Source: Acidovorax sp. NB1 (lineage in GTDB: Bacteria > Pseudomonadota > Gammaproteobacteria > Burkholderiales > Burkholderiaceae_C). From it: DNA of 64,000 bases. How positions within the stretch are numbered: position 1 is the stretch's first letter; every line of letters begins with the position of its first letter. Below are positions 1-8,586 of the stretch, in pieces. The position numbers were made by a program, and so were the translations under genes. The stretch covers positions 1 through 64,000 of the forward strand of contig NZ_BJHU01000049.1 of NCBI RefSeq assembly GCF_005405905.1, in the 5' to 3' direction. Below the pieces are notes generated by a model. That model made no database searches, had not been told where the DNA came from, and was given only the letters and a program-made list of their open reading frames with translations.

Positions 1-1
1 G

Positions 2-1756
2 GGCACGCTGGTCACGGCCATTGGCTTCATGCCCAATGGCTTTGCGCGCTCCACAGCGGGCGAATACACCAGCAACATGTTCTGGATCGTCGGCATTGCA
101 TTGATTGCGTCGTGGGTGGTGGCCGTGGTGTTCACGCCGTACCTGGGCGTCAAGCTGCTGCCCGACCTCAAAAAGGTGGAGGGCGGGCACGACGCCATCT
201 ATGACACGCCGCGCTACAACCGGTTTCGCCAGTTGCTCGGCCGCGTCATTGCGCGCAAGTGGATCGTGGCGGCCTCCGTCGTCACGCTCTTTGTGGTTTC
301 GGTGCTGGGCATGGCCGTGGTCAAGAAGCAGTTCTTCCCCACGTCTGACCGGCCGGAAGTGCTGGTCGAGGTGCAGATGCCCTATGGCACGTCCATCGAA
401 CAAACCAGCGCCGCCACGGCCAAGGTCGAAGCCTGGCTGGCGAAGCAGGACGAGGCCAAGGTGGTGACCGCCTACATCGGCCAGGGCGCCCCGCGCTTCT
501 TCCTGGCCATGTCGCCCGAGCTGCCGGACCCATCGTTCGCCAAGGTCGTGGTGCTCACGGGCAACGACAAGGAGCGGGAAGCACTCAAGTTCAGGCTGCG
601 CCATGCCGTGGCTGATGGCCTGGCGCCGGAGGCACAGGTGCGGGTCACGCAAATCGTGTTCGGGCCGCCTTCGCCCTTCCCGGTGGCTTACCGCGTCATG
701 GGCCCCAACCCCGACAAGCTGCGCGCAATTGCCGCCGAGGTCGAGGCCGTGCTGCAGGCCAGCCCGATGATGCGCACCGTCAACACGGACTGGGGCCCGC
801 GTGTCCCGACCCTGCACTTCACACTCGACCAGGACCGCTTGACGGCCGTGGGGCTCAGCTCCAGCGCCGTGGCCCAGCAGCTGCAGTTCTTGCTGAGCGG
901 CGCGCCGCTCACGGAGGTGCGCGAGGACATCCGCTCGGTGCAGGTCATGGGCCGGGCTGCAGGCGATGTCCGCCTGGACCCCGCGAAAATTTCGGGCCTG
1001 TCGCTGGTGGGGTCGGGCGGGCAGCGCATCCCGCTGTCGCAGGTGGGCAAGGTCGATGTGCGCATGGAAGACCCCATCCTGCGCCGGCGCGACCGCACGC
1101 CGACCATCACGGTGCGTGGCGACATTGCCGAGGGCCTGCAGCCGCCGGACGTGTCTACCGCCATCACCCAGCAGCTACAGCCCATCATGGACAAGTTGCC
1201 GGGCGGCTACCGCATCGTCGAAGCAGGCTCCATTGAAGAGGCTGGCAAGGCCACCGTCGCCATGCTGCCGATCTTCCCCATCATGCTGGCGGCGACCCTG
1301 CTCATCATCGTCCTGCAGGTCCGCTCCATTTCGGGCATGGTCATGGTCTTTCTGACCAGCCCGTTGGGCCTGATCGGCGTGGTGCCCACGTTGCTCCTGT
1401 TCCAGCAGCCTTTCGGCATCAATGCGCTGGTGGGTTTGATTGCGCTGTCGGGCATCTTGATGCGCAACACGCTGATCCTGATCGGGCAGATCCGCGAGAA
1501 CGAGGAGGCCGGGCTGGACCCCTTCCGCGCCCTGGTCGAAGCCACCGTGCAACGTGCCCGCCCAGTGATCCTCACCGCCCTGGCCGCGATCCTGGCGTTC
1601 ATCCCGCTCACGCACTCCGTGTTCTGGGGAACGCTGGCCTACACCTTGATCGGTGGCACGCTGGCCGGCACGGTGCTCACGCTCGTGTTCCTGCCTGCGA
1701 TGTATTCGATCTGGTTCGGTATCCGGCCCGTTCGTTCTTCATCTGCATCTGTCTGA
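2..1756 (+). CDS. RND efflux permease, C-terminal part (5' end outside window)
   Basis: This is the carboxyl half of a resistance-nodulation-division inner-membrane transporter, which exports drugs, solvents or metals with the proton motive force, together with an adaptor and an outer-membrane channel. The frame is open from base 2, so the protein starts upstream; about 584 residues are present of the roughly 1030 usual for the family. A transmembrane stretch (NMFWIVGIALIASWVVAVVF) is followed by a periplasmic porter domain (about 100-400) and a membrane bundle containing GINALVGLIALSGILMRN and the closing FLPAMYSIWF. The sequence resembles HAE1/CusA-type permeases, but the substrate cannot be told. 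An SDR gene follows 41 bp later on the same strand. Confidence 0.9.
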   Translation, partial: GTLVTAIGFMPNGFARSTAGEYTSNMFWIVGIALIASWVVAVVFTPYLGVKLLPDLKKVEGGHDAIYDTPRYNRFRQLLGRVIARKWIVAASVVTLFVVSVLGMAVVKKQFFPTSDRPEVLVEVQMPYGTSIEQTSAATAKVEAWLAKQDEAKVVTAYIGQGAPRFFLAMSPELPDPSFAKVVVLTGNDKEREALKFRLRHAVADGLAPEAQVRVTQIVFGPPSPFPVAYRVMGPNPDKLRAIAAEVEAVLQASPMMRTVNTDWGPRVPTLHFTLDQDRLTAVGLSSSAVAQQLQFLLSGAPLTEVREDIRSVQVMGRAAGDVRLDPAKISGLSLVGSGGQRIPLSQVGKVDVRMEDPILRRRDRTPTITVRGDIAEGLQPPDVSTAITQQLQPIMDKLPGGYRIVEAGSIEEAGKATVAMLPIFPIMLAATLLIIVLQVRSISGMVMVFLTSPLGLIGVVPTLLLFQQPFGINALVGLIALSGILMRNTLILIGQIRENEEAGLDPFRALVEATVQRARPVILTALAAILAFIPLTHSVFWGTLAYTLIGGTLAGTVLTLVFLPAMYSIWFGIRPVRSSSASV

Positions 1757-1797
1757 TTGCCCCACTGCACATCCCTCTTACCAAAAAAGGAACTGCC

Positions 1798-2604
1798 ATG
1801 TCGAAATCCAAAGTTGTCGTTGTCACCGGCGTGTCCTCAGGCATTGGTCGTGCTGCGGCCATACAGTTTGCCCAGCAGGGCTGCCGGGTCTTTGGCACCG
1901 TGCGCAACACGGCCAAAGCACACGCCATTCCCAACGTGACCCTCATTGAGATGGACATCCGCGACGAGGCGTCGGTGGAGCGCGGCATCCAGACCATCAT
2001 CGCGCAAGCCCAGCACATCGACGTGCTGGTCAACAGCGCTGGCGTCACCCTGCTGGGCGCAGCGGAAGAAACTTCGGTCGAAGAAGCCAAGACGCTGTTT
2101 GACACCAACCTCTTCGGCGTCTTGCGCGTGACCAAGGCGGTGTTGCCCCACATGCGCGCACAGCGCTCCGGCCGCATCGTCAATGTGAGTTCGGTGCTCG
2201 GCTTTCTGCCCGCGCCCTACATGGCGCTCTATTCGGCGTCCAAGCATTCGGTTGAAGGGCTGGCCGAAACGCTGGACCACGAAGTGCGCCAGTTCGGCAT
2301 TCGCGTCTCGCTGGTCGAGCCCTCCTTCACCAAGACCAACCTGGATCTGAACGCACCCCAAACGGTCGCCCGGATCGCTGACTACAGCCAAGAGCTGGAC
2401 ATCGTGTCGAAAGCGATCCAGGGCAACGTACAGAAGGCCCCCCCACCCCAGGGCGTGGCCGACACCATCGTCCGTGCCGCACTCGGGGCCTGGAAGATGC
2501 GCCACACGCCCAAGGGCGAGGCATCGCTGCTGGCCAAGCTGCGCCGTTTCATGCCCGCAGGCCCGGTGGGCAAGGGCCTGCGCAAATCGTTCGGGCTGGC
2601 GTAA
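1798..2604 (+). CDS. SDR family NAD(P)-dependent oxidoreductase
   Basis: A 268-residue classical short-chain dehydrogenase/reductase with a Rossmann fold that would oxidise or reduce an alcohol/ketone using NAD(P). The cofactor motif TGVSSGIG is at residues 10-17, NSAG follows beta-4, the catalytic Ser lies in NVSS (about 131), and the YSASK pair is Y145/K149. The ATG at 1798 has AAGGA about 7 bp upstream. It lies 41 bp behind the RND permease and ahead of a thioesterase and a Crp/Fnr regulator, so these may be one transcription unit. The substrate is unknown. Confidence 0.9.
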   Translation: MSKSKVVVVTGVSSGIGRAAAIQFAQQGCRVFGTVRNTAKAHAIPNVTLIEMDIRDEASVERGIQTIIAQAQHIDVLVNSAGVTLLGAAEETSVEEAKTLFDTNLFGVLRVTKAVLPHMRAQRSGRIVNVSSVLGFLPAPYMALYSASKHSVEGLAETLDHEVRQFGIRVSLVEPSFTKTNLDLNAPQTVARIADYSQELDIVSKAIQGNVQKAPPPQGVADTIVRAALGAWKMRHTPKGEASLLAKLRRFMPAGPVGKGLRKSFGLA

Positions 2605-2637
2605 CGACTGACATCGCCCCCCGCGCAGCCGCTGGCG

Positions 2638-2657
2638 GCAAGCCCACCGTGGCTTGC
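2638..2657. repeat. short hairpin between SDR and thioesterase genes
   Basis: A perfect 7-bp inverted repeat, GCAAGCC/GGCTTGC with a 6-nt loop, lies in the 94-bp gap. No T-run follows, so it is not a typical intrinsic terminator. It could be an mRNA-processing or stabilising hairpin. Confidence 0.35.
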
Positions 2658-2698
2658 GGCAAGTGCACTGTCTTGCAATTCAACAGGAGAGCATCGTG

Positions 2699-3250
2699 AT
2701 GGAAGAAAACAACCCCACAGACTGGGCCACGCAGCAGTCAGACGCCGTACACCGCATGCGCGATAACGGTGGCTTGCCGGGCCTGGCCCGCGCAGAGCAA
2801 ATCGCAGGCAAGAGCGGCCGCCAGATCCTCGAAGCCATGGTGTCTGGCGAACTGCCCTACCCGCCCATGAACGACACCATGAACCTCGCGTTGCTGGAGG
2901 TGGGCGATGGCCGTGCCGTGTTCCAGGGCATCCCGCAGCTGGCCCACTACAACCCGCTGGGCAGCGTGCATGGGGGCTGGTTTGCGTCGCTCCTGGACTC
3001 TGCGCTGGGTTGCGCAATTCAGTCCGCGCTGCCTGCGGGGCGGTCTTACACCACGGCTGAAATCAGTATCAAGATCGTGCGGTCTGCGTCCCACAGAACC
3101 GGCCCGCTGCGGGCCACCGGCAGGCTGGTTCATGGCGGTGATCGGCTCGCGACTGCCGAGGCCCGCGTTGAGGATGAACACGGCAAGCTGTATGCCCATG
3201 CGACAACCACCTGCCTGGTTTTTGACCTTCCTCAAAAAGGCAGGGAATAG
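2699..3250 (+). CDS. PaaI-type hotdog-fold thioesterase
   Basis: A 183-residue acyl-CoA thioesterase-like protein of the PaaI/YdiI hotdog superfamily, expected to hydrolyse CoA thioesters in the cytoplasm. The core reads NPLGSVHGGW (helix start with the conserved His-Gly-Gly), then GRSYTTAEISIKIVR and the closing strands ATGRLVHGGDRLATAEARV. An in-frame start at 2654 exists, but the ATG at 2699 has AGGAGA 8 bp upstream and is preferred. The 5' extension of about 60 residues before the hotdog core is a little longer than usual. A Crp/Fnr regulator follows. Confidence 0.85.
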   Translation: MEENNPTDWATQQSDAVHRMRDNGGLPGLARAEQIAGKSGRQILEAMVSGELPYPPMNDTMNLALLEVGDGRAVFQGIPQLAHYNPLGSVHGGWFASLLDSALGCAIQSALPAGRSYTTAEISIKIVRSASHRTGPLRATGRLVHGGDRLATAEARVEDEHGKLYAHATTTCLVFDLPQKGRE

Positions 3251-3318
3251 AGAGACGCTGTTGGGCTCTCGCGCTGGGCAGGGTGGTCGTTAGCGCGCCA
3301 GCAATCGAGACACAAGCG

Positions 3319-4023
3319 ATGCGAAAGATACTGGACCTCCCATCGGCAGCCTCGATTCGAAGACTGCGGACCTGTCGGCTTTTTGACGAGATGGACGATT
3401 CTCGGCTGGCCGGGGTTGCGAGTCGCTGCTCTTGGCAAAGCCTGCAGCCCGGGCACATCGCCGCAGGCACCTCCCACGACACGTTTTTCATGGTGTGCGA
3501 CGGCAAGATGCGCGTGTCGGCCTTGTCTCCCAATGGGCGTGAGTTGTTGATATCGGACTTTGAGCGGGGTGGACATTTCGGTGCCATTGGCGTCCTGGGT
3601 GCAAGTGCTGCCTCCCTGCAGGCTCAGGCCCTGGTGCCGTCGCTGCTCGCCTGCCTGAGCCGCGCTGATTTCATGAACTTGGTGCGAGAAGACGCTGCGG
3701 TGGGCGGCCGCATGCTGGAGTCACTTCAAGTCGCTACAGAACAACTCATCAGCCGGGTGATTGAACTGGGCATCCTGCGAATTGCCGGGCGGCTTTATAG
3801 CCATTTGCTGGAGCTGGCACGCGCGGCGGGTGTGCAGGACAACCAGGCCGTGATTGAGCCCGCGCCGCGCCATGTGGACCTGGCCACACGCATTGCGGCG
3901 TCCAGGGAGGAGGTCAGCCGGGAACTGGCGCGGCTTCGGCACTTGGGCATTCTTACCTCAATGCGCCAGGCGCTTGTCCTGCATGACGTCTCGGCCCTGG
4001 AGCGAAAACTGCAGGCTCTGTGA
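3319..4023 (+). CDS. Crp/Fnr family transcriptional regulator
   Basis: A 234-residue regulator with an N-terminal cyclic-nucleotide-binding-like beta barrel (FFMVCDGKMRVSALSPNGRELLI, about 45-70) and a C-terminal winged helix whose recognition helix lies in ATRIAASREEVSRELARL. There is no Fnr-type Cys cluster near the N terminus (only isolated Cys residues), so oxygen sensing by an Fe-S cluster is unlikely; the effector is unknown. A GTG at 3283 in the same frame is an alternative start. It could control the RND-SDR-thioesterase genes just upstream, but this is only inferred from position. Confidence 0.85.
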   Translation: MRKILDLPSAASIRRLRTCRLFDEMDDSRLAGVASRCSWQSLQPGHIAAGTSHDTFFMVCDGKMRVSALSPNGRELLISDFERGGHFGAIGVLGASAASLQAQALVPSLLACLSRADFMNLVREDAAVGGRMLESLQVATEQLISRVIELGILRIAGRLYSHLLELARAAGVQDNQAVIEPAPRHVDLATRIAASREEVSRELARLRHLGILTSMRQALVLHDVSALERKLQAL

Positions 4024-4103
4024 GTGGCGCCAGGGCGGCAGATATGATGGTCCGATCCATGGGGCGACGGGAGAAGGATGCCTGTCCTTGTCCCGTGTGT
4101 CCC

Positions 4104-4388
4104 TCAAAACTCCCCTGAAGAAATTTCGCCCTTGCGCATCGCTTCGGCGATGGCCGCGCGCACGGTTGTGCGGTCTGCCGTGGATTGGTACGCCAGGGCG
4201 AGCGAGCCAGCGGGGTGAACGCTGCGCGTCTTGACCACCGTGGCGGCCTCGGCAGCCACTTCGGCGCGGGTTCGATGGGTCTCGAACTTCAGTGCGTATT
4301 GCGAAGCATCGGCCTCATCGGCATGCGCTCCAAAGGAGGCCAGTGCTGCCACAGCGGACACCGACAGAAGGCGGGAGATTGTGTTCAT
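4104..4388 (-). CDS. DUF4148 domain exported protein
   Basis: A 94-residue protein with a clear Sec signal peptide (MNTISRLLSVSAVAALASFGAHA) and a short mature part of the DUF4148 type common in Burkholderiales (repeated TRAEV-type segments, ending KGEISSGEF). The frame runs 22 codons further upstream, but the ATG at 4388 is preceded by AAAAGGA at proper spacing and directly starts the signal peptide. Function is unknown for the family; several members are encoded near two-component systems. Confidence 0.8.
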   Translation of the reverse strand: MNTISRLLSVSAVAALASFGAHADEADASQYALKFETHRTRAEVAAEAATVVKTRSVHPAGSLALAYQSTADRTTVRAAIAEAMRKGEISSGEF

Positions 4389-4555
4389 GATGAAGTCCTT
4401 TTCAAGAATGCGCTTCGAAGTCCGTTCAAGCTGCACGGAAGCCGGATCGGACATCCTTGATGCAACCAGACCTTCTTGCGCAGAGAAAATTTTCTTTTCT
4501 GGGCACGAACGGGTCTGTGTGATTTCTCACCCGAAATCTCTTTTTGGTGCTCTGG

Positions 4556-4578
4556 TGAAAGGCGCTCCTTGTGGCGCC
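4556..4578 (-). terminator. possible terminator downstream of the mipA-like gene
   Basis: On the minus strand, GGCGC and GCGCC pair around a 8-nt loop and are followed by TTTC, about 75 bp after the stop of the MipA/OmpV gene. The T-run is short, so this is weak. Confidence 0.3.
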
Positions 4579-4652
4579 ACAGCGGCTGTTGCCGGGGCCG
4601 TTATGCGCCTCCCTGGGGCTTTGCGAGGGAGCGGATCTTGCCCTGCTGTCGC

Positions 4653-5456
4653 TCAGAACCGGTACAGGAACCCCGCCGTCACTGCAGGCTGGCTCGACTG
4701 GCCCACCAGCGGGCTGTTCTTGATGGCGTTGCCCAGGCGCGTGGTGCTCAGGTCCACAAACATCCACTGCCGTGGCGCGAGGGTGTAGCCCACGCGCACG
4801 CCTGCCTGCAGGTTCATCGCTGCGCTGCCTGCGTAGGCGGCACGGCCCGGCCGGGCCTCGTGGTTTTCCACGCCGTAGTAGTAGTCCACGGTTTTGCGGT
4901 CTTGCCGCTGCAGGGCCAGTCGCGGGGTGATGTCGAAGGCGCCGGCCTGGAAGCGACGCTCTGCCTGCAGCGTGAGCTGGTGGCCCTTGCTGTGGCCCGA
5001 GGCATCGGCCAGCAACTCGGCCGACAGGTCCACCACTCCGGTGTGCCAGGTGGCTACGGCGCCCAGCCACAGGCTGCCCTTGCGCTCGGCCATGCCCGCC
5101 AGGTGGGGCGAGTCCTTGGCCTCGTAGCCTTCAAATCCGAAGCGGGAGCGCAGCCGCAGGTCCAAGGGGCCTGCCGCGGGCAGCTTGAAGTCCACGCCGG
5201 GGCCCATGATGCTGATCCAGCGGTTTTCGTAGGTGACCAGGGGCAGGGGCTGCACCTTGTGGTCAAAGCTGCGGTAGGGCTTGCGGTCGGTGCTCACGGC
5301 CAGGCCCAGGCCCCAGGCGGGCTCCTGGGCGTGTGGTTGCGGCTGCTGGGGCTGCTGCGCCCAGAGGCTGGCGGGTGCCGTTGCAAGGGTCAGCAGGGCG
5401 GCCATGGCCGCCAGACGGCGGGGAGAGCAAGACGGGGTGTTGGGGAGATGCGTCAT
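4653..5456 (-). CDS. MipA/OmpV family outer-membrane protein
   Basis: A 267-residue exported beta-barrel protein. Residues 1-33 form a signal peptide ending near ASLWAQ. The mature part has alternating beta strands with MipA/OmpV features (ENRWISIMGPGVDFKL, RLRSRFGFEGYEAKDSPHL) and ends in the aromatic barrel signature GFLYRF. MipA was described as a scaffold for murein enzymes, while other relatives act as porins, so the exact role is open. It is divergent from a QseBC-like two-component system at 5730, and the 273-bp gap holds TTAGCCC repeats, which suggests control by that system. Confidence 0.9.
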   Translation of the reverse strand: MTHLPNTPSCSPRRLAAMAALLTLATAPASLWAQQPQQPQPHAQEPAWGLGLAVSTDRKPYRSFDHKVQPLPLVTYENRWISIMGPGVDFKLPAAGPLDLRLRSRFGFEGYEAKDSPHLAGMAERKGSLWLGAVATWHTGVVDLSAELLADASGHSKGHQLTLQAERRFQAGAFDITPRLALQRQDRKTVDYYYGVENHEARPGRAAYAGSAAMNLQAGVRVGYTLAPRQWMFVDLSTTRLGNAIKNSPLVGQSSQPAVTAGFLYRF

Positions 5457-5599
5457 GGTTCAGAAGGGTATGAAGGAGGTGGGTACAGGGCTTGCCAGCG
5501 TGGACACCCCGCCGCCGGGGTGGTAGCGTGCGGCAGCCTTGCGCTGGAAGGTCGGGCAGCAGGTCGGCTGGCTGGCGGGGCGACTGTAGGAAGCCTCAC

Positions 5600-5666
5600 T
5601 TAGCCCAGAGTTAGCCCCTCGGCGCACGGGGCTGGTGGTCTTCATGCGGCGCTCATCTGGGGCTAA
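5600..5666. promoter_or_regulatory. candidate response-regulator operator (TTAGCCC repeats)
   Basis: TTAGCCC occurs at 5600-5606 and again at 5611-5617, exactly 11 bp apart (one helical turn). The inverted copy GGGCTAA is at 5660-5666. Tandem half-sites with an 11-bp period are the usual operator form for OmpR/PhoB-class regulators. The site lies between the MipA-like gene and the response regulator gene at 5730, so autoregulation and control of mipA are plausible. Confidence 0.5.
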
Positions 5667-5729
5667 GAATGGCGCGCTAGGCTGCCCCCAGGCCTGAATC
5701 CGCACACGCTTTGTCTGAAGGAGAACCTG

Positions 5730-6389
5730 TTGCGCGCACTGCTGGTGGAAGACGACGACATGATCGGGCGCAGCCTTGTGCATGCGCTCAAGGGCGCGGG
5801 CTGGTCGGTGGACTGGGTGCGCGATGGCGCCCTGGCACACAGTGCGCTGGCCGATGGCGACTACCGCTGCGTGCTGCTGGACCTGGGCCTGCCCGGGCTG
5901 GACGGCACCGAGGTGCTGCGCCGCGCCCGCGCGCGCGGTGACCTCACGCCCGTGCTGGTGCTCACCGCTCGCGACGGGCTGGACGACCGCATCCAGGGGC
6001 TGGACCTGGGCGCTGACGACTACCTGCTCAAGCCCTTTGACGTGGGCGAACTGCTGGCCCGCATGCGTGCCGTGGTGCGCAGGCGCAGCGGCGTGGCCCA
6101 GTCCGTTGTGGGCAATGGCGTGGTGCAGCTGGACCTGGCCACGCGCGAGGTGCTGCGCGGCGGCGCGCGCGAAGCCCTCACCGCGCGCGAATTTGCGCTG
6201 CTGCAGGCGCTGCTGGAGCGGCCCGGCGCGATCCTCTCGCGCGAGCAGCTCGAGAACCGCATCTACGGCTGGGGCGAGGAGGTCAGCAGCAACGCGGTGG
6301 ATGTGCTCATCCACGGCATGCGCCGCAAGCTGGGCCCCGATGCCATCCGCAATGTGCGCGGCCTGGGCTGGCGGGTGGCGGCAGCATGA
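5730..6389 (+). CDS. OmpR-class response regulator (QseB/PmrA-like)
   Basis: A 219-residue two-component response regulator. The receiver has acidic residues E7/D8/D9, the phospho-acceptor D51 in LLDLGLPG and K101 in LLKPFD. The C-terminal winged helix includes LTAREFALLQALLERPG and NAVDVLIHGMRRKLG. The start is TTG at 5730 with AAGGAGA 5 bp upstream; no better ATG lies near. It overlaps the kinase gene by 4 bp (ATGA), so the two are translationally coupled. Likely targets are itself and the divergent MipA/OmpV gene. Confidence 0.93.
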   Translation: MRALLVEDDDMIGRSLVHALKGAGWSVDWVRDGALAHSALADGDYRCVLLDLGLPGLDGTEVLRRARARGDLTPVLVLTARDGLDDRIQGLDLGADDYLLKPFDVGELLARMRAVVRRRSGVAQSVVGNGVVQLDLATREVLRGGAREALTAREFALLQALLERPGAILSREQLENRIYGWGEEVSSNAVDVLIHGMRRKLGPDAIRNVRGLGWRVAAA

Positions 6390-7855
6390 GGGCCGCCGCA
6401 GAGACCGGCGGCACTGGCGCCGGTGCGCCCAGCCGCTGGTACCGCCTCCGATCGCTGCGTGGGCAGCTGCTGGCGTGGCTGGCGCCCTGGGTGGTGGTGG
6501 GGGCCGTGGTCGCCGGGTGGGCGTTTTATGCGAGCTATGGCTTGGTGCTGCACACCTTCATGCAGACCCAGATGGAAGCGCTGGCGCGCTACCACGTGCC
6601 GGTAAGCCAAGGGGAGGAGGCGCCGCCCCTGCCGGTGATGAGCGACGAAAACGTCTTCCAGTGGGGCGCATTCGTGGTGCAGGTGTGGTCTGCCGATGGG
6701 CGGCTGCTGGCCAGTTCCAGCGCCAGCCCGCGCGCCGCACTGCCTTTGCAGCCCACACCGGGCCACCGGCTGGTGCAGCAGGGGGCCGGGTGGGAGCAGG
6801 GCTGGAGGGTGTACACGGCGCCACCGGCCGCGCCCGGCCAGCAGCGGGTGCAGGTGCTGCAAAGCGAGCAGTTCCTGCAGGAAGAGGTGTGGGGACGCAC
6901 CCTGTATGTGCTGCTGCCGCTGGCCCTGCTCGTGCCCGCGCTGCTGTTCACGCTGTGGTGGGTGGTGGGGCGTGCGTCGCGCTCGCTGCGGGTGGTGGCG
7001 CAAGAGGTGGCCCGGCGCGACGACCGCAGCCTGGGGGCCATCCCCCTGGGCCCGGCGGGCCGGGTGCCCGACGAGATCGTGCCGCTGGTCGCCTCGTTCA
7101 ACGCGCTGCTGGCGCGGCTGGGCGAGGCCTTTGCTGCCCAGCGCCGCTTTGTGCAGGACGCTGCCCACGAGCTGCGCACCCCCATGGCCGCCATGGCCCT
7201 GCAGATGGAAAACCTGCGGCCCTGGGTGCCGCCGGGCGAGGCGCAGCAGCAGTTTGCGCAGCTGGATGCCGGCATGCGGCGCGCGCAGCACCTGGTGGGC
7301 CAGCTGCTGCGCCTGTCGCGGCAGGAGGCACCGGCCTCGGCGCAGCCGCCCGCCCCGGTGGACATCACGGCTGTGCTGCGCGACAGCGTGGGCCAGTTGA
7401 TGCCCCTGGCCGACCAGCGGCGCATCGAGGTGGGTTTTGACGGCGCCGAGCAGGTGGTGGTGCTGGCCTCGGCCGTGGACCTGCGCAGCGTGTTCGACAA
7501 CCTGCTGGACAACGCCCTGCGCTACACGCCCGAGGGGGGCTCGGTCGAAGTGCGCCTGCACCGGCTGGATGCGGGAGATACAGGGAGCGCGGGCGATGAG
7601 GGCGTGGTGGTGGACGTGGTGGACACGGGGCCGGGCATCCCCCCGGACCTGCTGGAGCGGGTGTTTGACCGCTTCTTCCGCGTGCCGGGCACACCGGCCG
7701 ATGGCAGCGGGCTGGGCCTGGCCATCACCCGGGCGGCGGCGCTGCGTCAGGGCCTGCGGGTGGAGTTGCTGGCACGCAGCGACGGGGCCAGCGGCCTGGT
7801 GGCGCGGGTACATCTGTCCTCATTCGCCGCTAAGGCGGTGCTAATGCCGGGCTGA
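6386..7855 (+). CDS. sensor histidine kinase (QseC/PmrB-like)
   Basis: A 489-residue membrane histidine kinase paired with the regulator just upstream. Transmembrane helices are at about 28-50 and 172-195 and flank a periplasmic domain of about 120 residues. The H-box is FVQDAAHELRTPMAA with the phospho-acceptor H261. The ATP-binding domain shows the N-box DNLLDNALRYTPEGG, the G1 box DVVDTGPGIP and the G2 box GSGLGLAI. The architecture matches the QseC family, whose members sense metals, low pH or small molecules; the signal here is not readable from sequence. Confidence 0.92.
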   Translation: MRAAAETGGTGAGAPSRWYRLRSLRGQLLAWLAPWVVVGAVVAGWAFYASYGLVLHTFMQTQMEALARYHVPVSQGEEAPPLPVMSDENVFQWGAFVVQVWSADGRLLASSSASPRAALPLQPTPGHRLVQQGAGWEQGWRVYTAPPAAPGQQRVQVLQSEQFLQEEVWGRTLYVLLPLALLVPALLFTLWWVVGRASRSLRVVAQEVARRDDRSLGAIPLGPAGRVPDEIVPLVASFNALLARLGEAFAAQRRFVQDAAHELRTPMAAMALQMENLRPWVPPGEAQQQFAQLDAGMRRAQHLVGQLLRLSRQEAPASAQPPAPVDITAVLRDSVGQLMPLADQRRIEVGFDGAEQVVVLASAVDLRSVFDNLLDNALRYTPEGGSVEVRLHRLDAGDTGSAGDEGVVVDVVDTGPGIPPDLLERVFDRFFRVPGTPADGSGLGLAITRAAALRQGLRVELLARSDGASGLVARVHLSSFAAKAVLMPG

Positions 7856-7904
7856 GTCGCGCTTTCTAGAGTGGATGCATGTCCATCCTCCTGAAAGTCA
7901 TTTC

Positions 7905-8537
7905 ATGACAAAACGCCATCCTCTTGCAATCCTGGCCTGGAGCCTGTTGTTGATGTCGGCCCTGGCTGTGGGCCTTGCCTCGCTGCGTTATGCACTGCCT
8001 GGCATGCCGATGTCTGTGGATCTGCCCAGCCTGCAGCAGTCCCGCCAGGCCTTTGTGGTGCACGCGGTCAGCGCATCGTTCGCATTGATGCTGGGGCCGC
8101 TGCAACTTCTGGCAGCCCTGCGCACGCGCTACCCTGCAGCCCATCGGTGGACAGGCCGCGCTTATGTGCTGGCCATTGCGGTGGCCTGGGTGTCATCGCT
8201 GCCCCTGGCCCTGCACGCCATGACGGGTGTGGTGGCGGCCGCCGGGTTTTTTGCGCTGGGCCTGGTGTGGGTGGCGGCCACGGGCTGGGGCGTGGCCTGT
8301 GCTGTGCAGCGGCGGTTTGCCGAGCACCGGCGGTGGATGCTCCGCAGCTACGCGCTCACCGCCGCAGGCATCACGCTGCGCATCTACCTGGGCATGGGCG
8401 CAGCAGCCGGGGTGGACATCGAGGTGTCCTACCCCTTCATTGCCTGGCTGTGTTGGGTGCCCAACCTGCTGGTGGCCGAGTGGTGTCTGCGGCGGTCCGG
8501 ACCGCAGGCCCGGCTATCGCCGCTGGGCGCAGCTTGA
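7905..8537 (+). CDS. DUF2306 membrane protein
   Basis: A 210-residue predicted integral membrane protein of the DUF2306 family. About five to six hydrophobic helices are visible, with the family hallmarks HAVSASFALMLGPLQLL, a charged loop RRFAEHRRWMLRSYALT and a C-terminal helix. An ATG 30 bp upstream (7875) is an alternative start, but the one at 7905 directly precedes the first helix. The function is unknown. It sits behind the two-component genes and converges on metG. Confidence 0.8.
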   Translation: MTKRHPLAILAWSLLLMSALAVGLASLRYALPGMPMSVDLPSLQQSRQAFVVHAVSASFALMLGPLQLLAALRTRYPAAHRWTGRAYVLAIAVAWVSSLPLALHAMTGVVAAAGFFALGLVWVAATGWGVACAVQRRFAEHRRWMLRSYALTAAGITLRIYLGMGAAAGVDIEVSYPFIAWLCWVPNLLVAEWCLRRSGPQARLSPLGAA

Positions 8538-8545
8538 AGAAACCC

Positions 8546-8586
8546 GGTGCGCTGAGGGCGCGTGGCCCCCGGGGGGTCAGCGCACC
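8546..8586. repeat. long inverted repeat at the convergent ends of the DUF2306 gene and metG
   Basis: GGTGCGCTGA at 8546-8555 is a perfect inverted copy of TCAGCGCACC at 8577-8586, with an inner GCCCCC/GGGGGG pairing. The right arm is the last three codons and stop of metG on the minus strand. The structure could fold in either transcript and may act as a bidirectional 3' end, although no T-run follows. Confidence 0.5.
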
